Shown here one piece after another: positions 26,901 through 35,629 of a stretch of 64,000 nucleotides of DNA (position 1 is the first letter of the stretch; each line of letters opens with the position of its first letter). The notes beneath the pieces are model-generated. The model was not told the DNA's origin, searched no databases, and worked only from the letters and a program-made list of their open reading frames with translations. Both the position numbers and the translations under genes were made by a program. The DNA is from UBA6168 sp041163745 (GTDB taxonomy: Bacteria > Bacteroidota > Bacteroidia > Chitinophagales > Saprospiraceae): contig JBEAQU010000087.1 of the NCBI GenBank assembly GCA_041163745.1, forward strand, positions 1 to 64,000, read 5' to 3'.

Positions 26901-27226
26901 TGCTGCTGGTCCTCTTCCGCCATGATGGACACCTGTGGGGAGACGCCCGCTTCGAAGGCGAACCGCTGCAACAACTTGACGCCCAGGGAATGAACCGTGC
27001 CGATCAATGCGTTGGAAAGCTCGTTCGCCAGATCCGGCAGCTCTTGCTGCAACAATTGAACCCGCACCCGCTCCTGCAATTCCGCCGCCGCCTTGCGTGT
27101 GAAGGTGGTCGCAATGATTCCGGAAGGCCGGACGGCCCCGTCCGTCATCAGCCGCACCATCTCTTGGGTCAACCGGTAGGTCTTGCCGGAACCGGCACCC
27201 GCGGATATCACCTTTATTGCCTCCAT
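23948..27226 (-). CDS. UvrD/RecB-like superfamily 1 helicase (AddA-like)
   Basis: 1092 residues from ATG 27226 (MEAIKVIS); a longer start at 27259 adds 11 residues. SF1A motifs in order: Walker A SAGAGSGKTYRLTQ; ATTFTRKAAAELQER; Walker B LLMVDEFQDTSPLQ; VWVGDPKQSIYGFRGADP; LTYHKSKGLEYP; and ARLLYVGITRARDYLVLP. It probably acts in double-strand break repair. The C-terminal segment resembles a RecB-type nuclease fold (YDGVVDELLDTGRSLHLVSH), but the expected (D/E)hK catalytic triplet is not seen. No AddB-like neighbour is present. Confidence 0.88.
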   Translation of the reverse strand: MEAIKVISAGAGSGKTYRLTQEMVRLMTDGAVRPSGIIATTFTRKAAAELQERVRVQLLQQELPDLANELSNALIGTVHSLGVKLLQRFAFEAGVSPQVSIMAEEDQQQLFNQSLATVLTDERITVLEELSERLGLQKEPYHTTDWRSLLKTLTEAARSNGIGPEDLARSGDLSVATFLELLDPVDGRTASEWTEELKDRLDIARKSLKENAADRTKKTGEVLHQLDRLWAIMERQEALPWYEWARLGKLEPAMSSRELLEPLKEFANTHLAHGQFHADIRSFQRQLFDIAGLAITEYDRYKHSRGIIDYTDMEVMVNRLLDQPSVREVMAEETDLLMVDEFQDTSPLQLSIFLKLSRLARHAVWVGDPKQSIYGFRGADPALMEAVIQRQGGLLPENILSDSWRSREDIVWFTNAVFTRAFPNMSREQVVLRPKRRKQAVSGYATVPADPPGMGEALQHWHFEVEGGGKKPRKEWFMRALAEALHERLAEGWQVVPKGRPGHPRPAIAGDVAILCRTNNECQEMAEALHRAGLRAAISRTGLTGTAEARLVIACLRFLLNRYDPLSTAEIMVLAEGMALESVVEDRLDFLDRQQAAGELPEYRWGERRPFIKRLKELRMTVAALSTAETLAILLEEMELRRVMAAWGNAAQRMANVDVLCQLAQRYEDACHRLQRAASLAGFLIWLQDLERSGTDLQGSGDHQQAVNVLTYHKSKGLEYPVTICFGLEARLSDEVWGVSVMPADTEVPDMDDVLAGRWLRCWVNPYANLFANSVLAARLANSEARQRKREEALAEEARLLYVGITRARDYLVLPVRGEAPEWLERVYGGSGKPTPLFPSDAGGTPDGLPEGTPHAGWPEWNGKKIPVAMHTYVFDRDMADREPAEETMYFLGQRAGKRIHPPFALGQESAGWPGREPDGSYVYAPPLEPGAAEALAVAIRSVLLVADAGTSAATGSLREELLERMLPDDQDLATVVADRLDKFRAIAELPYRSVIRRFPLYPVSLRQGLRRYDGVVDELLDTGRSLHLVSHLVGFSSENRQRQQPWRQALYWLSMAAEQLKGEDGRNSATLWIHHIPEGRVFRFVWPDGVG

Positions 27227-27313
27227 ATTTGGTGTTTTCGTTATGTGACCGGCCGGCACAGCGCTGCGTGCCCGTTAAGTCTGCCTATCCCTTCAAAACA
27301 GACCCGGCTTCTC

Positions 27314-27321
27314 CAAATATA
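27314..27321 (-). promoter_or_regulatory. Candidate -7 box upstream of the helicase
   Basis: TATATTTG on the minus strand, about 90 bases upstream of the chosen helicase start. No clear -33 element. Confidence 0.3.
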
Positions 27322-27433
27322 CGCTGTAACCGGGGATTGCATAGCATGGACAGGCAGGATTCGTTACGCCGAATCAAGGGCGAGGATGAACGGCGGGACG
27401 CCGAATCAGGTTAGAGAATTCGTCGAACTGGAT

Positions 27434-27441
27434 TATCTTTG
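27434..27441 (+). promoter_or_regulatory. Candidate -7 box upstream of the SPOR gene
   Basis: TATCTTTG matches TAnnTTTG and lies 69 bases before the SPOR gene ATG, the same spacing as at tatD. No clear -33. Confidence 0.35.
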
Positions 27442-27502
27442 GGAACGCTACGGGTGGGACACCCCCGCTGCTTCCCTTTGCAGCGGAGCCATTCTGTCAC
27501 CA

Positions 27503-28105
27503 ATGCCATACAATATGTCCAGAATCGATTATTTCACGGTGGCCATTGTCGGAATCTGTATCGTCGCCATCGTTTTTCTGGTTTACAGAATGTCCGACCT
27601 CTTCCGTGCGGATGAGGTCGCGACCGCAACCGCTCAAAAGACTCAAGAGCAGCAGGTGGAGCTGGAGGATGACGGCCTCTTCGTCTATATGGAGGACGGC
27701 ACCATCGATTCGGTACCGGTGGGTGCCGGAGGCGCTACGGACGCAACGACGCAGCCGGACGAGACGCCGCAGCCGAATCCAGCACCGGCGGAAACCCCGG
27801 TCCCTTCAGACCCGCCATCCGATGACTCGTCCGTGTCTCCCAATCCGGGATCCGGTGACAAAGCATTTACCGAAGGGGATTTCATGGTCTTCGCCGGTAC
27901 TTTCCGGCAACGCAACCTGGCGGAACGCCGGCTCGACAAACTACATGCGCTGGGCTACAAGCAGGCCCGGATGGAAGTCTTCGACAGGGGGCGGTTCGCC
28001 GTCATCATCGTCGACCAGTATCATCGCCGAGACAGTGCGGACACCCTGGTCCGTCGACTGGCCTCCGATGATATCCGGTCGTATGTCAAAGTCAGGGAAC
28101 GATAG
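27503..28105 (+). CDS. SPOR domain-containing membrane protein
   Basis: 200 residues (ATG 27503; ATG 27515 is equally plausible). One N-terminal membrane helix (about residues 10-30) is followed by a glutamine/glutamate-rich and then proline/serine-rich linker, and a C-terminal SPOR domain of about 75 residues (starting DFMVFAGTFRQRNLAE, ending DDIRSYVKV). SPOR domains bind glycan strands lacking stem peptides, usually at the division septum, so a periplasmic cell-wall role is likely. Confidence 0.87.
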   Translation: MPYNMSRIDYFTVAIVGICIVAIVFLVYRMSDLFRADEVATATAQKTQEQQVELEDDGLFVYMEDGTIDSVPVGAGGATDATTQPDETPQPNPAPAETPVPSDPPSDDSSVSPNPGSGDKAFTEGDFMVFAGTFRQRNLAERRLDKLHALGYKQARMEVFDRGRFAVIIVDQYHRRDSADTLVRRLASDDIRSYVKVRER

Positions 28106-28164
28106 AGCCAAATTCTCCCGATCCGCCGACCTTGCTCCGCATCACGACCTGCCGTCTGCCGTCG

Positions 28165-28470
28165 TTACCGGGTACCATACTGGTCCTCCCAGGCCAACAT
28201 GCCGCCGACCAGATTGCTGACGTGGGAAAATCCCGCCGCCCTTAACAGGTGGGCAGCCATGCCGCTCCTGCTCCCGGACCGGCAATACAGGACGATGTGG
28301 TCTGTCTGATGCGCGGACAAGGCCGGTATGTTTTCCGCCAGCTGCCCCAACGGAATCAGCTGCCCGCCGATGTGGAAGGCTTCATGTTCGTAGGGCTCCC
28401 TGACATCTATCAACACTAACGAATCCCCCGCTTCCAATTTAGCCTTGAGTTGTCCGACTGTCAAATCCAT
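28165..28470 (-). CDS. Rhodanese-like domain protein
   Basis: 101 residues, a single rhodanese domain. Features: SLVLIDVREPYEHEAFHI near the start and the active-site loop YCRSGSRSGMAA with the nucleophilic cysteine, then a GGMLAWEDQ ending. Probably a cytoplasmic sulfurtransferase or persulfide carrier of PspE/GlpE size. No signal peptide. Convergent with the SPOR gene. Confidence 0.9.
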   Translation of the reverse strand: MDLTVGQLKAKLEAGDSLVLIDVREPYEHEAFHIGGQLIPLGQLAENIPALSAHQTDHIVLYCRSGSRSGMAAHLLRAAGFSHVSNLVGGMLAWEDQYGTR

Positions 28471-28568
28471 TTTTTCTTGATTTTCTTATGCGTAGAACAG
28501 GTCCGGCCTGTTTCACTGCTCCGGACCCACCGATCGTTAGCTCTTCATGGCTACCGTTTCCTGCGAGC

Positions 28569-31136
28569 TCAATGCGAATTTCCGGATACCACCAGCCTGC
28601 CATGGTAGCTTTCCCCTGAAATGGTATCCATTACCTGTACCAGATACAAACCGTCGGCCATCCCGGACAAATCCAGCACGGACCGTAGCGCATGTTCCCG
28701 AAGGACCTGTCCTCGCAGGTCCAGCATCCGGACAACGGCCGTCCGTTCCGACAAGGATGACGGCCAGGCCAGATTGGCGGTATGCCCCGCCGGGTTCGGA
28801 TAAATCTGCAGCGACTGCGACCGTTCCCCCGTCTCAGCGGTCCGGCTGGTCGTCGGCACCGTGTTCCCGAAGACGGGTCTCATCATCAGCGAGCCGGGAT
28901 AGTCGGGTGGAAATTCCTCCCAAAAGCCGGCGATGTTGACAAAATTGCAACGACAATCGTTCTGCAGGTCATACCCGAGCGGAATGCCGTAAGCAGCAGC
29001 GGATGACTGGACTACGCCGACGAAGAAGTCCCCTTCCGGTATGAAAACCGGCGTCGGCGCCTGGATGTAGTCATCCAATAGGTACGTGGTGTACCCTTGC
29101 AGGGTATCCAGCACATTGTTCGGATAAAAGGGTTTCAACAACTCCCGCTCATATACCGGCTCGCTGTCCAACGAACCCACCCAGACCCGCAAGGTGAACA
29201 CCTGCGACTCTACATCGGTGTTTACATGGGGAAACAGCAGGCGGACCGCGCGAAGGGTGTCGCCTGTGTAGGCATGGAAGGCGGCGGCCATTTGTTCGCC
29301 ACCGGTGGCGGACTTGATGTAGAACTGCCATTCCGCAGTTCCGTCGTCATGCGCGAAATAATCGGAGAAATGATTGTACAGGCGCAAGGTGTCGTTACCC
29401 GTGAAGATGGATTCCTGGCTGGCGTTCGGCGTGAAGGAAAAGGTCGTTTCCAACTGCCGCTCCGCACCGGCTGCCAACGCGCCGAGGTCGTCGCGGATGG
29501 CATCGACCACCGCAGGAACCGCTCTTCCGATGGTGCGGTGCTCCTTCGGAGCGGTATTCGACCCACCGGCGTCGGCGAGGGTGAAGTTACCGGCGAAGGA
29601 CTGTCCGGTGGTGGTCTCCTGAAAGGATACCCTGGAATCGGCGAAGGAGCGGGTATCGTTGAAATGATTGAATATGCTGTATCGCAGGGTGTCACCAACG
29701 GCCATGACTGTTTCCGACAGTCCGGCCTGGAGCTGGGAGAGCGGCAGGGCCGTGTAATCCCGCAGGATGGAACGGGTCGCTCCTGTAAAGGCCAGGTCGC
29801 CGAAAAAGTCGGTGACGGTGGACTGTTCATCGAGGAAGACATAGTCCAGGTGCCACAGATCCACCTCTCCACCCGGTGAGGTGACCGCGGAAAAACGGAA
29901 CTGGAAAGCCCCGTGAAGGAACTGCGGGTCCGCAATGGGATAGGCGTGGAATTGGAAGGGGGGAAACTGGGTGATGGAAACGTCACCCAAGCCGGGGATG
30001 GAATCGATGGGAACCCATTCTCTTTGTGCGTTCCGGAACTCGAGGATGAAATAATCCGTTTCCTCGGGTGCGAGCCCGTAACCCTTCGGAGCCAGGAAGA
30101 AACGCAGGACCACATCGGAGAAGGGGGTTTGGGATGACAGGTCGATCGGTCGGGAGGTCAGCCGGTCGCCGACCTGGTTGAAAAACGGGTATACGTCCCC
30201 CCGACGGTCCAGTCCGTCGAAAGTGGCGAATCCGACGGATGGCGGTTGAAAGGCCAGTGTGCGGTTGACGAAGACAGATCTGTCCAGCCAGCGGGCGGCG
30301 GAGGGGTAGTGTCCTTCCGCCCCGGAGAAATCATCGAAAAAAGGCAGTTCGTCTATGGTGTCCCCCAGGATGCGGAAGGGTAGCAGGAAAGTGTCACACA
30401 CCGCCCATTCGTCGCATAACATGACGGACACGGTATCCACACCCGGGAAGCGGCTCGCGTAGTACACCAGGCAGGTGTCGGCCGCCCCGTAATCCGTAAA
30501 ATGAACAAGTTGTTCCCCCAATCCGTCGTACCCCGCGGAGGAACCGAGCAGTTCGCTGCAGGCCAACGGTCGGTCGAACACCGCCAGGTCACCGTAACAG
30601 AAAGTGCCGACGGTACCGGGACCGACAGCCTGGAGCGGACCGGTCAGGATCCTGCCTTTGCGGGTTACATGGACCGGCAGCCGAACCGTGGTATCCAACG
30701 GCCCTTGTATGTAACTGATTTCCAAAGTGTCCACACCGCCTGACGACAGGCCTGCCTGTGCGGTGTAGGCGATCTGGATGGTCTGTGGCGCAACCGTTGC
30801 GGAACCGAAGAGCAAGGCTCCCGGATTGTTGACCGTCAGGACCGGCATGCTGGTGTCGGTACCGAAACCGAAGGTATCGATGGTGATGAGCAGGCTGCTC
30901 CCCGTCTGCACCTGGTAGGCGTCGAACATGGGCGGACAATCACCGTTCCTGGCGGATACCTCCGCTCCCCCAAGATGGGACTGATCGGGATGAACACGCG
31001 ACATGGTCGGCCATTCCTGTCGGAAGGCCTGCCGAACCTGATCCCGATGCCCTGCTGCGGCGGCTTCCAAGGTTTGTCCGGCGGCGGAACAAAAAGACAG
31101 GAATTGCAACAACAACAGGAAAGAAATACATTTCAT
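28569..31136 (-). CDS. Secreted protein with C-terminal T9SS sorting domain
   Basis: 855 residues. Signal peptide MKCISFLLLLQFLSFCSAAGQ. The middle shows beta-rich segments including a jelly-roll-like region around 270-430 (FFDDFSGAEG; LWHLDYVFLD) and no recognisable catalytic motif. The last ~80 residues are a type A T9SS sorting domain: LQIYPNPAGHTANL, then VVRMLDLRGQVL and MADGLYLVQV. It should cross the outer membrane through the T9SS, with the sorting domain removed. It lies next to the PASTA gene on the same strand (about 310 bases apart). Confidence 0.88.
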   Translation of the reverse strand: MKCISFLLLLQFLSFCSAAGQTLEAAAAGHRDQVRQAFRQEWPTMSRVHPDQSHLGGAEVSARNGDCPPMFDAYQVQTGSSLLITIDTFGFGTDTSMPVLTVNNPGALLFGSATVAPQTIQIAYTAQAGLSSGGVDTLEISYIQGPLDTTVRLPVHVTRKGRILTGPLQAVGPGTVGTFCYGDLAVFDRPLACSELLGSSAGYDGLGEQLVHFTDYGAADTCLVYYASRFPGVDTVSVMLCDEWAVCDTFLLPFRILGDTIDELPFFDDFSGAEGHYPSAARWLDRSVFVNRTLAFQPPSVGFATFDGLDRRGDVYPFFNQVGDRLTSRPIDLSSQTPFSDVVLRFFLAPKGYGLAPEETDYFILEFRNAQREWVPIDSIPGLGDVSITQFPPFQFHAYPIADPQFLHGAFQFRFSAVTSPGGEVDLWHLDYVFLDEQSTVTDFFGDLAFTGATRSILRDYTALPLSQLQAGLSETVMAVGDTLRYSIFNHFNDTRSFADSRVSFQETTTGQSFAGNFTLADAGGSNTAPKEHRTIGRAVPAVVDAIRDDLGALAAGAERQLETTFSFTPNASQESIFTGNDTLRLYNHFSDYFAHDDGTAEWQFYIKSATGGEQMAAAFHAYTGDTLRAVRLLFPHVNTDVESQVFTLRVWVGSLDSEPVYERELLKPFYPNNVLDTLQGYTTYLLDDYIQAPTPVFIPEGDFFVGVVQSSAAAYGIPLGYDLQNDCRCNFVNIAGFWEEFPPDYPGSLMMRPVFGNTVPTTSRTAETGERSQSLQIYPNPAGHTANLAWPSSLSERTAVVRMLDLRGQVLREHALRSVLDLSGMADGLYLVQVMDTISGESYHGRLVVSGNSH

Positions 31137-31449
31137 CAGCTTGCTTTTTCCCGTTTTTTTTTAAAAATCTGGCGGGCGGGTTCGCTTGCGGGGACTCCGG
31201 CTTCCTTCGCTGGCTGACGCACCCCGGAGACGGACCCACACGACGGCGAAGCGGCAAACAATCGCCCGGAATCCGTACGGGCTTGCCTGCCAAACCCTTC
31301 AAGAACGTCCCAAAGGCTTATTTGTTGCCGTTGACCGGACATAGGGCGTCAGATCCGTATGCTCGTCCGGGCGGAACATCAGCGTCACGGATAGGGACAA
31401 GGGAGGACATCAGGGCTGCGGACGGGTACCGCCAACCGGAACAGCGGGA
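31137..31449. other. Intergenic region
   Basis: Between the PASTA gene stop and the T9SS cargo start. It has a T-run at about 31153-31162; I see no gene, -7 box or strong hairpin. Confidence 0.5.
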
Positions 31450-32298
31450 TCATTGGTCTTGCCCTTCGTCCGGAAGGTAACAGTCCTCCGGTGGAAACTG
31501 TGTCAGCCAGAGGTTGACCTGCGTACCCATGGGTATCATGACACCTGGTACGAAGAGGGGGTCCTGTCGGGCGATGAAGGCCGTGGAAGCATCCGTCACC
31601 GTTTCGTCCTCGGTGACCATGCCGATGTTCAGGTTTGCCGTACTGATGAGGAATTCTGCCGCGGGATAGTCCATGCATACCAGGTCGGGAATCTCGACCT
31701 CGTTGCTCAGCCGTTCAGTCACGACGAACTCCAACATTTCCCCTGGAACCACGTAATAACCGCTGTTGACCATTCCCTCCGTGACTTTTCTGCCGTTGTG
31801 GTAAAAATGCAGGATGGTGTTCTCCGCTTGCTTGGCGTCGAATACCCGCTCCTTTTCCCGTACCTTGATGCCCCTCCGTTCCAATTTCATGGCGTACCGG
31901 TCGAAGTCGTAGCTGCTTTCCGCGAACTTCGGCAGCAACTCCGGCTGCGCCTCCCCTGTCACCGTCACATAAATGCGACGGCCTTCCTTCACCCGGGCCA
32001 GCGGTTCCGGATTCTGAAGCAGGATGATCCCACTCGGGGTGTTTTCCTGCCAGACGGAATCCATGACCTCGAAGCGGAATCCTTTCGTTTCCCCTTTTCG
32101 CATGGCATCCGACAGGTGCAGGCCGGTAAAATCATCCACCTGGACAGATGTTCCATGTTGTGTGTAAAAGCGCATGCCCCAGGTCACCAAAAGGAAAAAC
32201 CCGATGACCACCCCAGCCATCCGGAGCAGGTTGCCAAGGAACAGCTTGCTGGTAAAAAATCGGCTGACTTCCTTCCGTAAATTCTGTCGGTCGCTCAT
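31450..32298 (-). CDS. PASTA domain-containing membrane protein
   Basis: 282 residues from ATG 32298 (MSDRQNLRKEV); the frame upstream of it is arginine-rich and not protein-like. One membrane helix (about residues 25-45) is followed by three PASTA repeats in the periplasm: VDDFTGLHLSDAM..., PELLPKFAESSYD..., and VEIPDLVCMDYPAAEFLI.... PASTA domains bind peptidoglycan or muropeptides in penicillin-binding proteins and Ser/Thr kinases; here there is no enzymatic domain, as is common for Bacteroidota PASTA proteins. Confidence 0.88.
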   Translation of the reverse strand: MSDRQNLRKEVSRFFTSKLFLGNLLRMAGVVIGFFLLVTWGMRFYTQHGTSVQVDDFTGLHLSDAMRKGETKGFRFEVMDSVWQENTPSGIILLQNPEPLARVKEGRRIYVTVTGEAQPELLPKFAESSYDFDRYAMKLERRGIKVREKERVFDAKQAENTILHFYHNGRKVTEGMVNSGYYVVPGEMLEFVVTERLSNEVEIPDLVCMDYPAAEFLISTANLNIGMVTEDETVTDASTAFIARQDPLFVPGVMIPMGTQVNLWLTQFPPEDCYLPDEGQDQ

Positions 32299-32486
32299 AC
32301 GGGGAGGTTGTTTTTTTCGGTCCGGCCATGTGACAACCGGGGGTTGCTTACCCCGGCCCAACGCACCGGTACGGCGGAAACGATGGGCGGGCACCGGACG
32401 GTTCGGGTATCGGGACGGTTTTGCCACGGCCCGACACCGTACGACATGGCACCGCCGTCCGGCATCCGAACCACGGCACACCGGCG

Positions 32487-32494
32487 CAAAAATA
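32487..32494 (-). promoter_or_regulatory. Candidate -7 box upstream of the PASTA gene
   Basis: TATTTTTG on the minus strand matches TAnnTTTG, about 190 bases upstream of the PASTA start. No -33 seen. Confidence 0.25.
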
Positions 32495-32559
32495 CCTTGA
32501 TTTGGGAATATCAGACAGTTTTATTTGTACATAAGCCTTCGGGGGCCGCGAAGAACCGC

Positions 32560-34431
32560 TCAGCGTTCCGGTGCGAGCTCCCACCTTTCCGGGGAGCGCC
32601 ACAAAGCGGACAGCAGCAGCTCCCGCATGAACAGGAATTCCTTGGGCAAACGGTCGTACATCGAGGAAAAAAGTTGCTCGTGGGCCATGATCTCCGCCTT
32701 CCAGGCTTCCCGGTCCACTGTCATCAGCTGTTTGAATTGTTCCCGCGGATAATCTTCCATGCCGTGCCAGTCGATGTCCCGGTGACGGGGCATCCACCCG
32801 ACCGGGCTCTCCACCGCGCCGGCTTTGCCCCGGACCCGGCCGACGATCCAGCGGAGGACACGCATGTTCTCCCCGAAACCCGGCCATTGGAAAACCCCCT
32901 GTGCATCCTTGCGGAACCAGTTGACGCCGAAAATCCGCGGGGCATTCGGCAGGTCACGGCCGAACTGCAGCCAAAAGTTGAAGTAGTCCGCCACATGATA
33001 GCCCAGGAAAGGCAACATGGCGAACGGATCCCGCCGGACGGCGCCGACCTTGCCGAATGCCGCGGCCGTCATTTCCGAACCCATTGTCGCGGCGAGATAG
33101 ACGCCGAAGTTCCAGTTGAAAGCCTGGTAGACCAAAGGGACCACCGAACTGCGCCGGCCACCGAAAACAAAGGCCTTGACCTGCACACCGGCCGGATTCT
33201 CCCATTCCGGATCGATGGCCGGATTCTGGCGGGCCGGCGCCGTGAAGCGTGCATTGGGATGGGCGGCCGGCTGCCCGTCGGAGGGATCGTAGCGCTTTCC
33301 CTGCCAGTCAAGCAGTTCCGCCGGTCGCTCCTTCGTCATGCCCTCCCACCAGACGTCTCCGTCTGCGGTGACGGCCACGTTCGTGAAGATGGCGTTTTTC
33401 GAAATGGTCGCCATGGCATTGGGGTTGGTCTGGTAGTTCGTGCCGGGCGCCACCCCGAAATAGCCTGCTTCCGGATTGACGGCGTACAGCTTTCCGTCCG
33501 CCCCCTTGTGAATCCAGGCAATGTCGTCCCCGACGGTGGTCACCTCCCAGCCGTCCATGGATTCCGGTGGGATCATCATGGCGAAATTCGTCTTGCCGCA
33601 GGCACTGGGGAAGGCACCCGCCACATAGGTCTTCTGTCCGTCCGGATCCCGGACGCCCAGCAGGAGCATGTGTTCCGCAAGCCAACCCTCCTCCCGGCCC
33701 ATGGCGGAGGCGATCCGCAGGGCGAAACATTTTTTTCCCAGCAAGGCATTGCCGCCGTATCCGCTCCCATAGGAGACGATCAGCCGTTCCTCCGGGAAAT
33801 GCGCGATGTACTTCCGGTCGATGTCCGGCTCACAAGGCCAACGGACATCCTGCTGCCCCGGCGACAAGGGATGCCCCACGGAATGAATGCATTTCACATA
33901 CTCACCCGATTCGCCGAGCATCTCCAACACCGGTGCGCCGATCCGGGTCATGATCCGCATGTTCACGACCACGTATTCCGAGTCGGACAACTGCACCCCG
34001 ATCCGGGAGAAGGGGGAATACAATGGCCCCATGCAGAACGGAATGACGTACATGGTCCTGCCACGCATACAGCCGCGCAGCAGGTTCTCCAGGGTTTCCT
34101 TCATGGCCTTTGGGTCCTCCCAATTGTTGGTGGGGCCCGCATCCTCCTTGCGGCGCGAGCAGATGAAGGTCCGGTTCTCGACCCGCGCCACATCGCTCGG
34201 GTCGCTGAAACAGGCGAAACTGCCCGGCCGTTTTTTCGGATCCAGGCGGATGAAGGTTCCTTTGTCGACGAGCCTGGCGGTCATGGCCTCGTATTCCGAT
34301 TCGGAACCGTCGCACCAGTGCACGTGGGCGGCTTCGAGATACACGGCCATTCTGGTCACCCAATTGCGCAAGCCTTCGTGGGGTGTCTCTGTCAGAGGAT
34401 GATGGTGGAGTGCGGTGGATGGTTGGAACAT
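32560..34431 (-). CDS. pckG: Phosphoenolpyruvate carboxykinase (GTP)
   Basis: 623 residues from ATG 34431 (MFQPSTALHHHPLT), the normal size for GTP-dependent PEPCK. It converts oxaloacetate and GTP to PEP, the entry step of gluconeogenesis. Motifs: FPSACGKTNFAMM (kinase-1a, P-loop with the active-site cysteine), TVGDDIAW (kinase-2, metal-binding), GTNYQTNPNAM and FVFGGRRSSVVPLV. Upstream in-frame codons to 34542 are not family-like. Long antisense open frames over this gene are coding shadows. Confidence 0.95.
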   Translation of the reverse strand: MFQPSTALHHHPLTETPHEGLRNWVTRMAVYLEAAHVHWCDGSESEYEAMTARLVDKGTFIRLDPKKRPGSFACFSDPSDVARVENRTFICSRRKEDAGPTNNWEDPKAMKETLENLLRGCMRGRTMYVIPFCMGPLYSPFSRIGVQLSDSEYVVVNMRIMTRIGAPVLEMLGESGEYVKCIHSVGHPLSPGQQDVRWPCEPDIDRKYIAHFPEERLIVSYGSGYGGNALLGKKCFALRIASAMGREEGWLAEHMLLLGVRDPDGQKTYVAGAFPSACGKTNFAMMIPPESMDGWEVTTVGDDIAWIHKGADGKLYAVNPEAGYFGVAPGTNYQTNPNAMATISKNAIFTNVAVTADGDVWWEGMTKERPAELLDWQGKRYDPSDGQPAAHPNARFTAPARQNPAIDPEWENPAGVQVKAFVFGGRRSSVVPLVYQAFNWNFGVYLAATMGSEMTAAAFGKVGAVRRDPFAMLPFLGYHVADYFNFWLQFGRDLPNAPRIFGVNWFRKDAQGVFQWPGFGENMRVLRWIVGRVRGKAGAVESPVGWMPRHRDIDWHGMEDYPREQFKQLMTVDREAWKAEIMAHEQLFSSMYDRLPKEFLFMRELLLSALWRSPERWELAPER

Positions 34432-34927
34432 GATCTTTCCTGGTTTTAGCTGCAGCCCGCCGGTCGAATATTCGGTACATAGCGGGAACAGGTCGCCGTC
34501 CTGTTTTCCACCAGATACGAACCTGATACAACGAGGCTGCAATGGTTAAGGCTTCGGGCCTGTGGTTCGACAAGCCGCTGATATCCCTGCCCGAAACCGG
34601 GCAGCATCTTCCATGTGGCAGGGAGGTGCGGGATCGGGTGGCGGCGTTGGTCCGGCGGATTGTCCCGGAAAATGTCATGGCCGCGCCGTCCGTAGCAAAA
34701 GTAACGGATACCTCGTAAATCGTCCGGGATATGGCAGCGGTATCTTCGCCGGGAGGCGCAAAAATTGGCGTCAGGCAGGAAGAACAGGCAACGGTGGATA
34801 CTTCAGACAGGTCGAATGACGTTCCGAAGAAATGAATGCGCCCGACCGGTTTGCAGGTGTTCCGGGTCTGCGTACCGCCGCAGCCGGGTCCGAAGCCGAA
34901 GGAGCGCCCAAAACCACACCTGAGAAG
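34432..34927. other. Divergent intergenic region pckG / YwqK-like gene
   Basis: About 500 bases without a supported gene. On the minus strand TACTTTTG (34703-34696) matches the -7 consensus, about 265 bases upstream of pckG. Nothing else recognised. Confidence 0.5.
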
Positions 34928-35626
34928 ATGAAAAAAAGATCGTTGATGTTCGCAGCCGTCGCCACGGTGGTCCTGGCAGCTTGCACAGAGACGGAACCGG
35001 TGGAGGTCCGGGATGAAAACGGCATCCTGACGGAACGCTACCATGTTCGCCGCGGCACTTCCGTCAGACATGGTCGCTTCGAGCGGTTCCACCCGGAAGG
35101 ACAGCTGTACGAGGAGAGTGATTATCAGGACGACACTCTGCAAGGGGAAGTCCGTCGGTATTTTCCGGACGGGGTCCTCCAATCCGTGGAGACCATGGTG
35201 GACGGCCGTTTCGAAGGTCCGTACCGGAAGTACTATCCTTCCGGGCAGTTGAAATTGGAGGGTGTCTACCGCGAAGACGCCATGGACGGTATCTGGAGGA
35301 AGTATTCCGATACCGGTGAATTGGCGGAAGAGGTTACCTTTGCCGGTAATGCGGAGAACGGCCCGTTCCGGATCTTTTACCGGAACGGGAGGATCCGATA
35401 CGAAGGCACCTATCTCGGTGGTGACAACGAGGAGGGGCTGCTGTTGGAATATGATTCCGCCGGCACGCTGGTGGCCCGCAAGATCTGCTTCTACGGCAAT
35501 TGCGGGTCGGAATGGACCCTGGCGGATGGAGATCTTTCCGTGGATACGGCCCGGCTGCAAGCGCGGGCGGCGGTGCTGCGTCGGTTCGACCGACATGCCG
35601 ACCCCAACGCGGATACAAACGACTAA
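34928..35626 (+). CDS. YwqK-like lipoprotein with MORN_2 repeats
   Basis: 232 residues from ATG 34928, chosen because it gives a lipoprotein signal peptide (MKKRSLMFAAVATVVLAACTE, lipobox LAAC). The body consists of about five MORN_2-type repeats such as YHPSGQLKxEGxY/xDGxWRxYxxTG. These proteins are annotated 'YwqK family antitoxin', but no toxin-like partner is present, and a surface or periplasmic lipoprotein is more likely. It ends 3 bases before porQ and is cotranscribed with it. Confidence 0.85.
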   Translation: MKKRSLMFAAVATVVLAACTETEPVEVRDENGILTERYHVRRGTSVRHGRFERFHPEGQLYEESDYQDDTLQGEVRRYFPDGVLQSVETMVDGRFEGPYRKYYPSGQLKLEGVYREDAMDGIWRKYSDTGELAEEVTFAGNAENGPFRIFYRNGRIRYEGTYLGGDNEEGLLLEYDSAGTLVARKICFYGNCGSEWTLADGDLSVDTARLQARAAVLRRFDRHADPNADTND

Positions 35627-35629
35627 TTC

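Noticed and set aside
32308..34449. A 713-codon plus-strand frame, and an overlapping 918-codon minus-strand frame at 33902-36658
   Set aside because: Both overlap pckG or ywqK-porQ in other frames; the motif-bearing frames there are PEPCK and PorQ.
34928..35626. Toxin-antitoxin system suggested by the YwqK family name
   Set aside because: A lipoprotein signal and absence of any small toxin-like neighbour make an antitoxin role unlikely.
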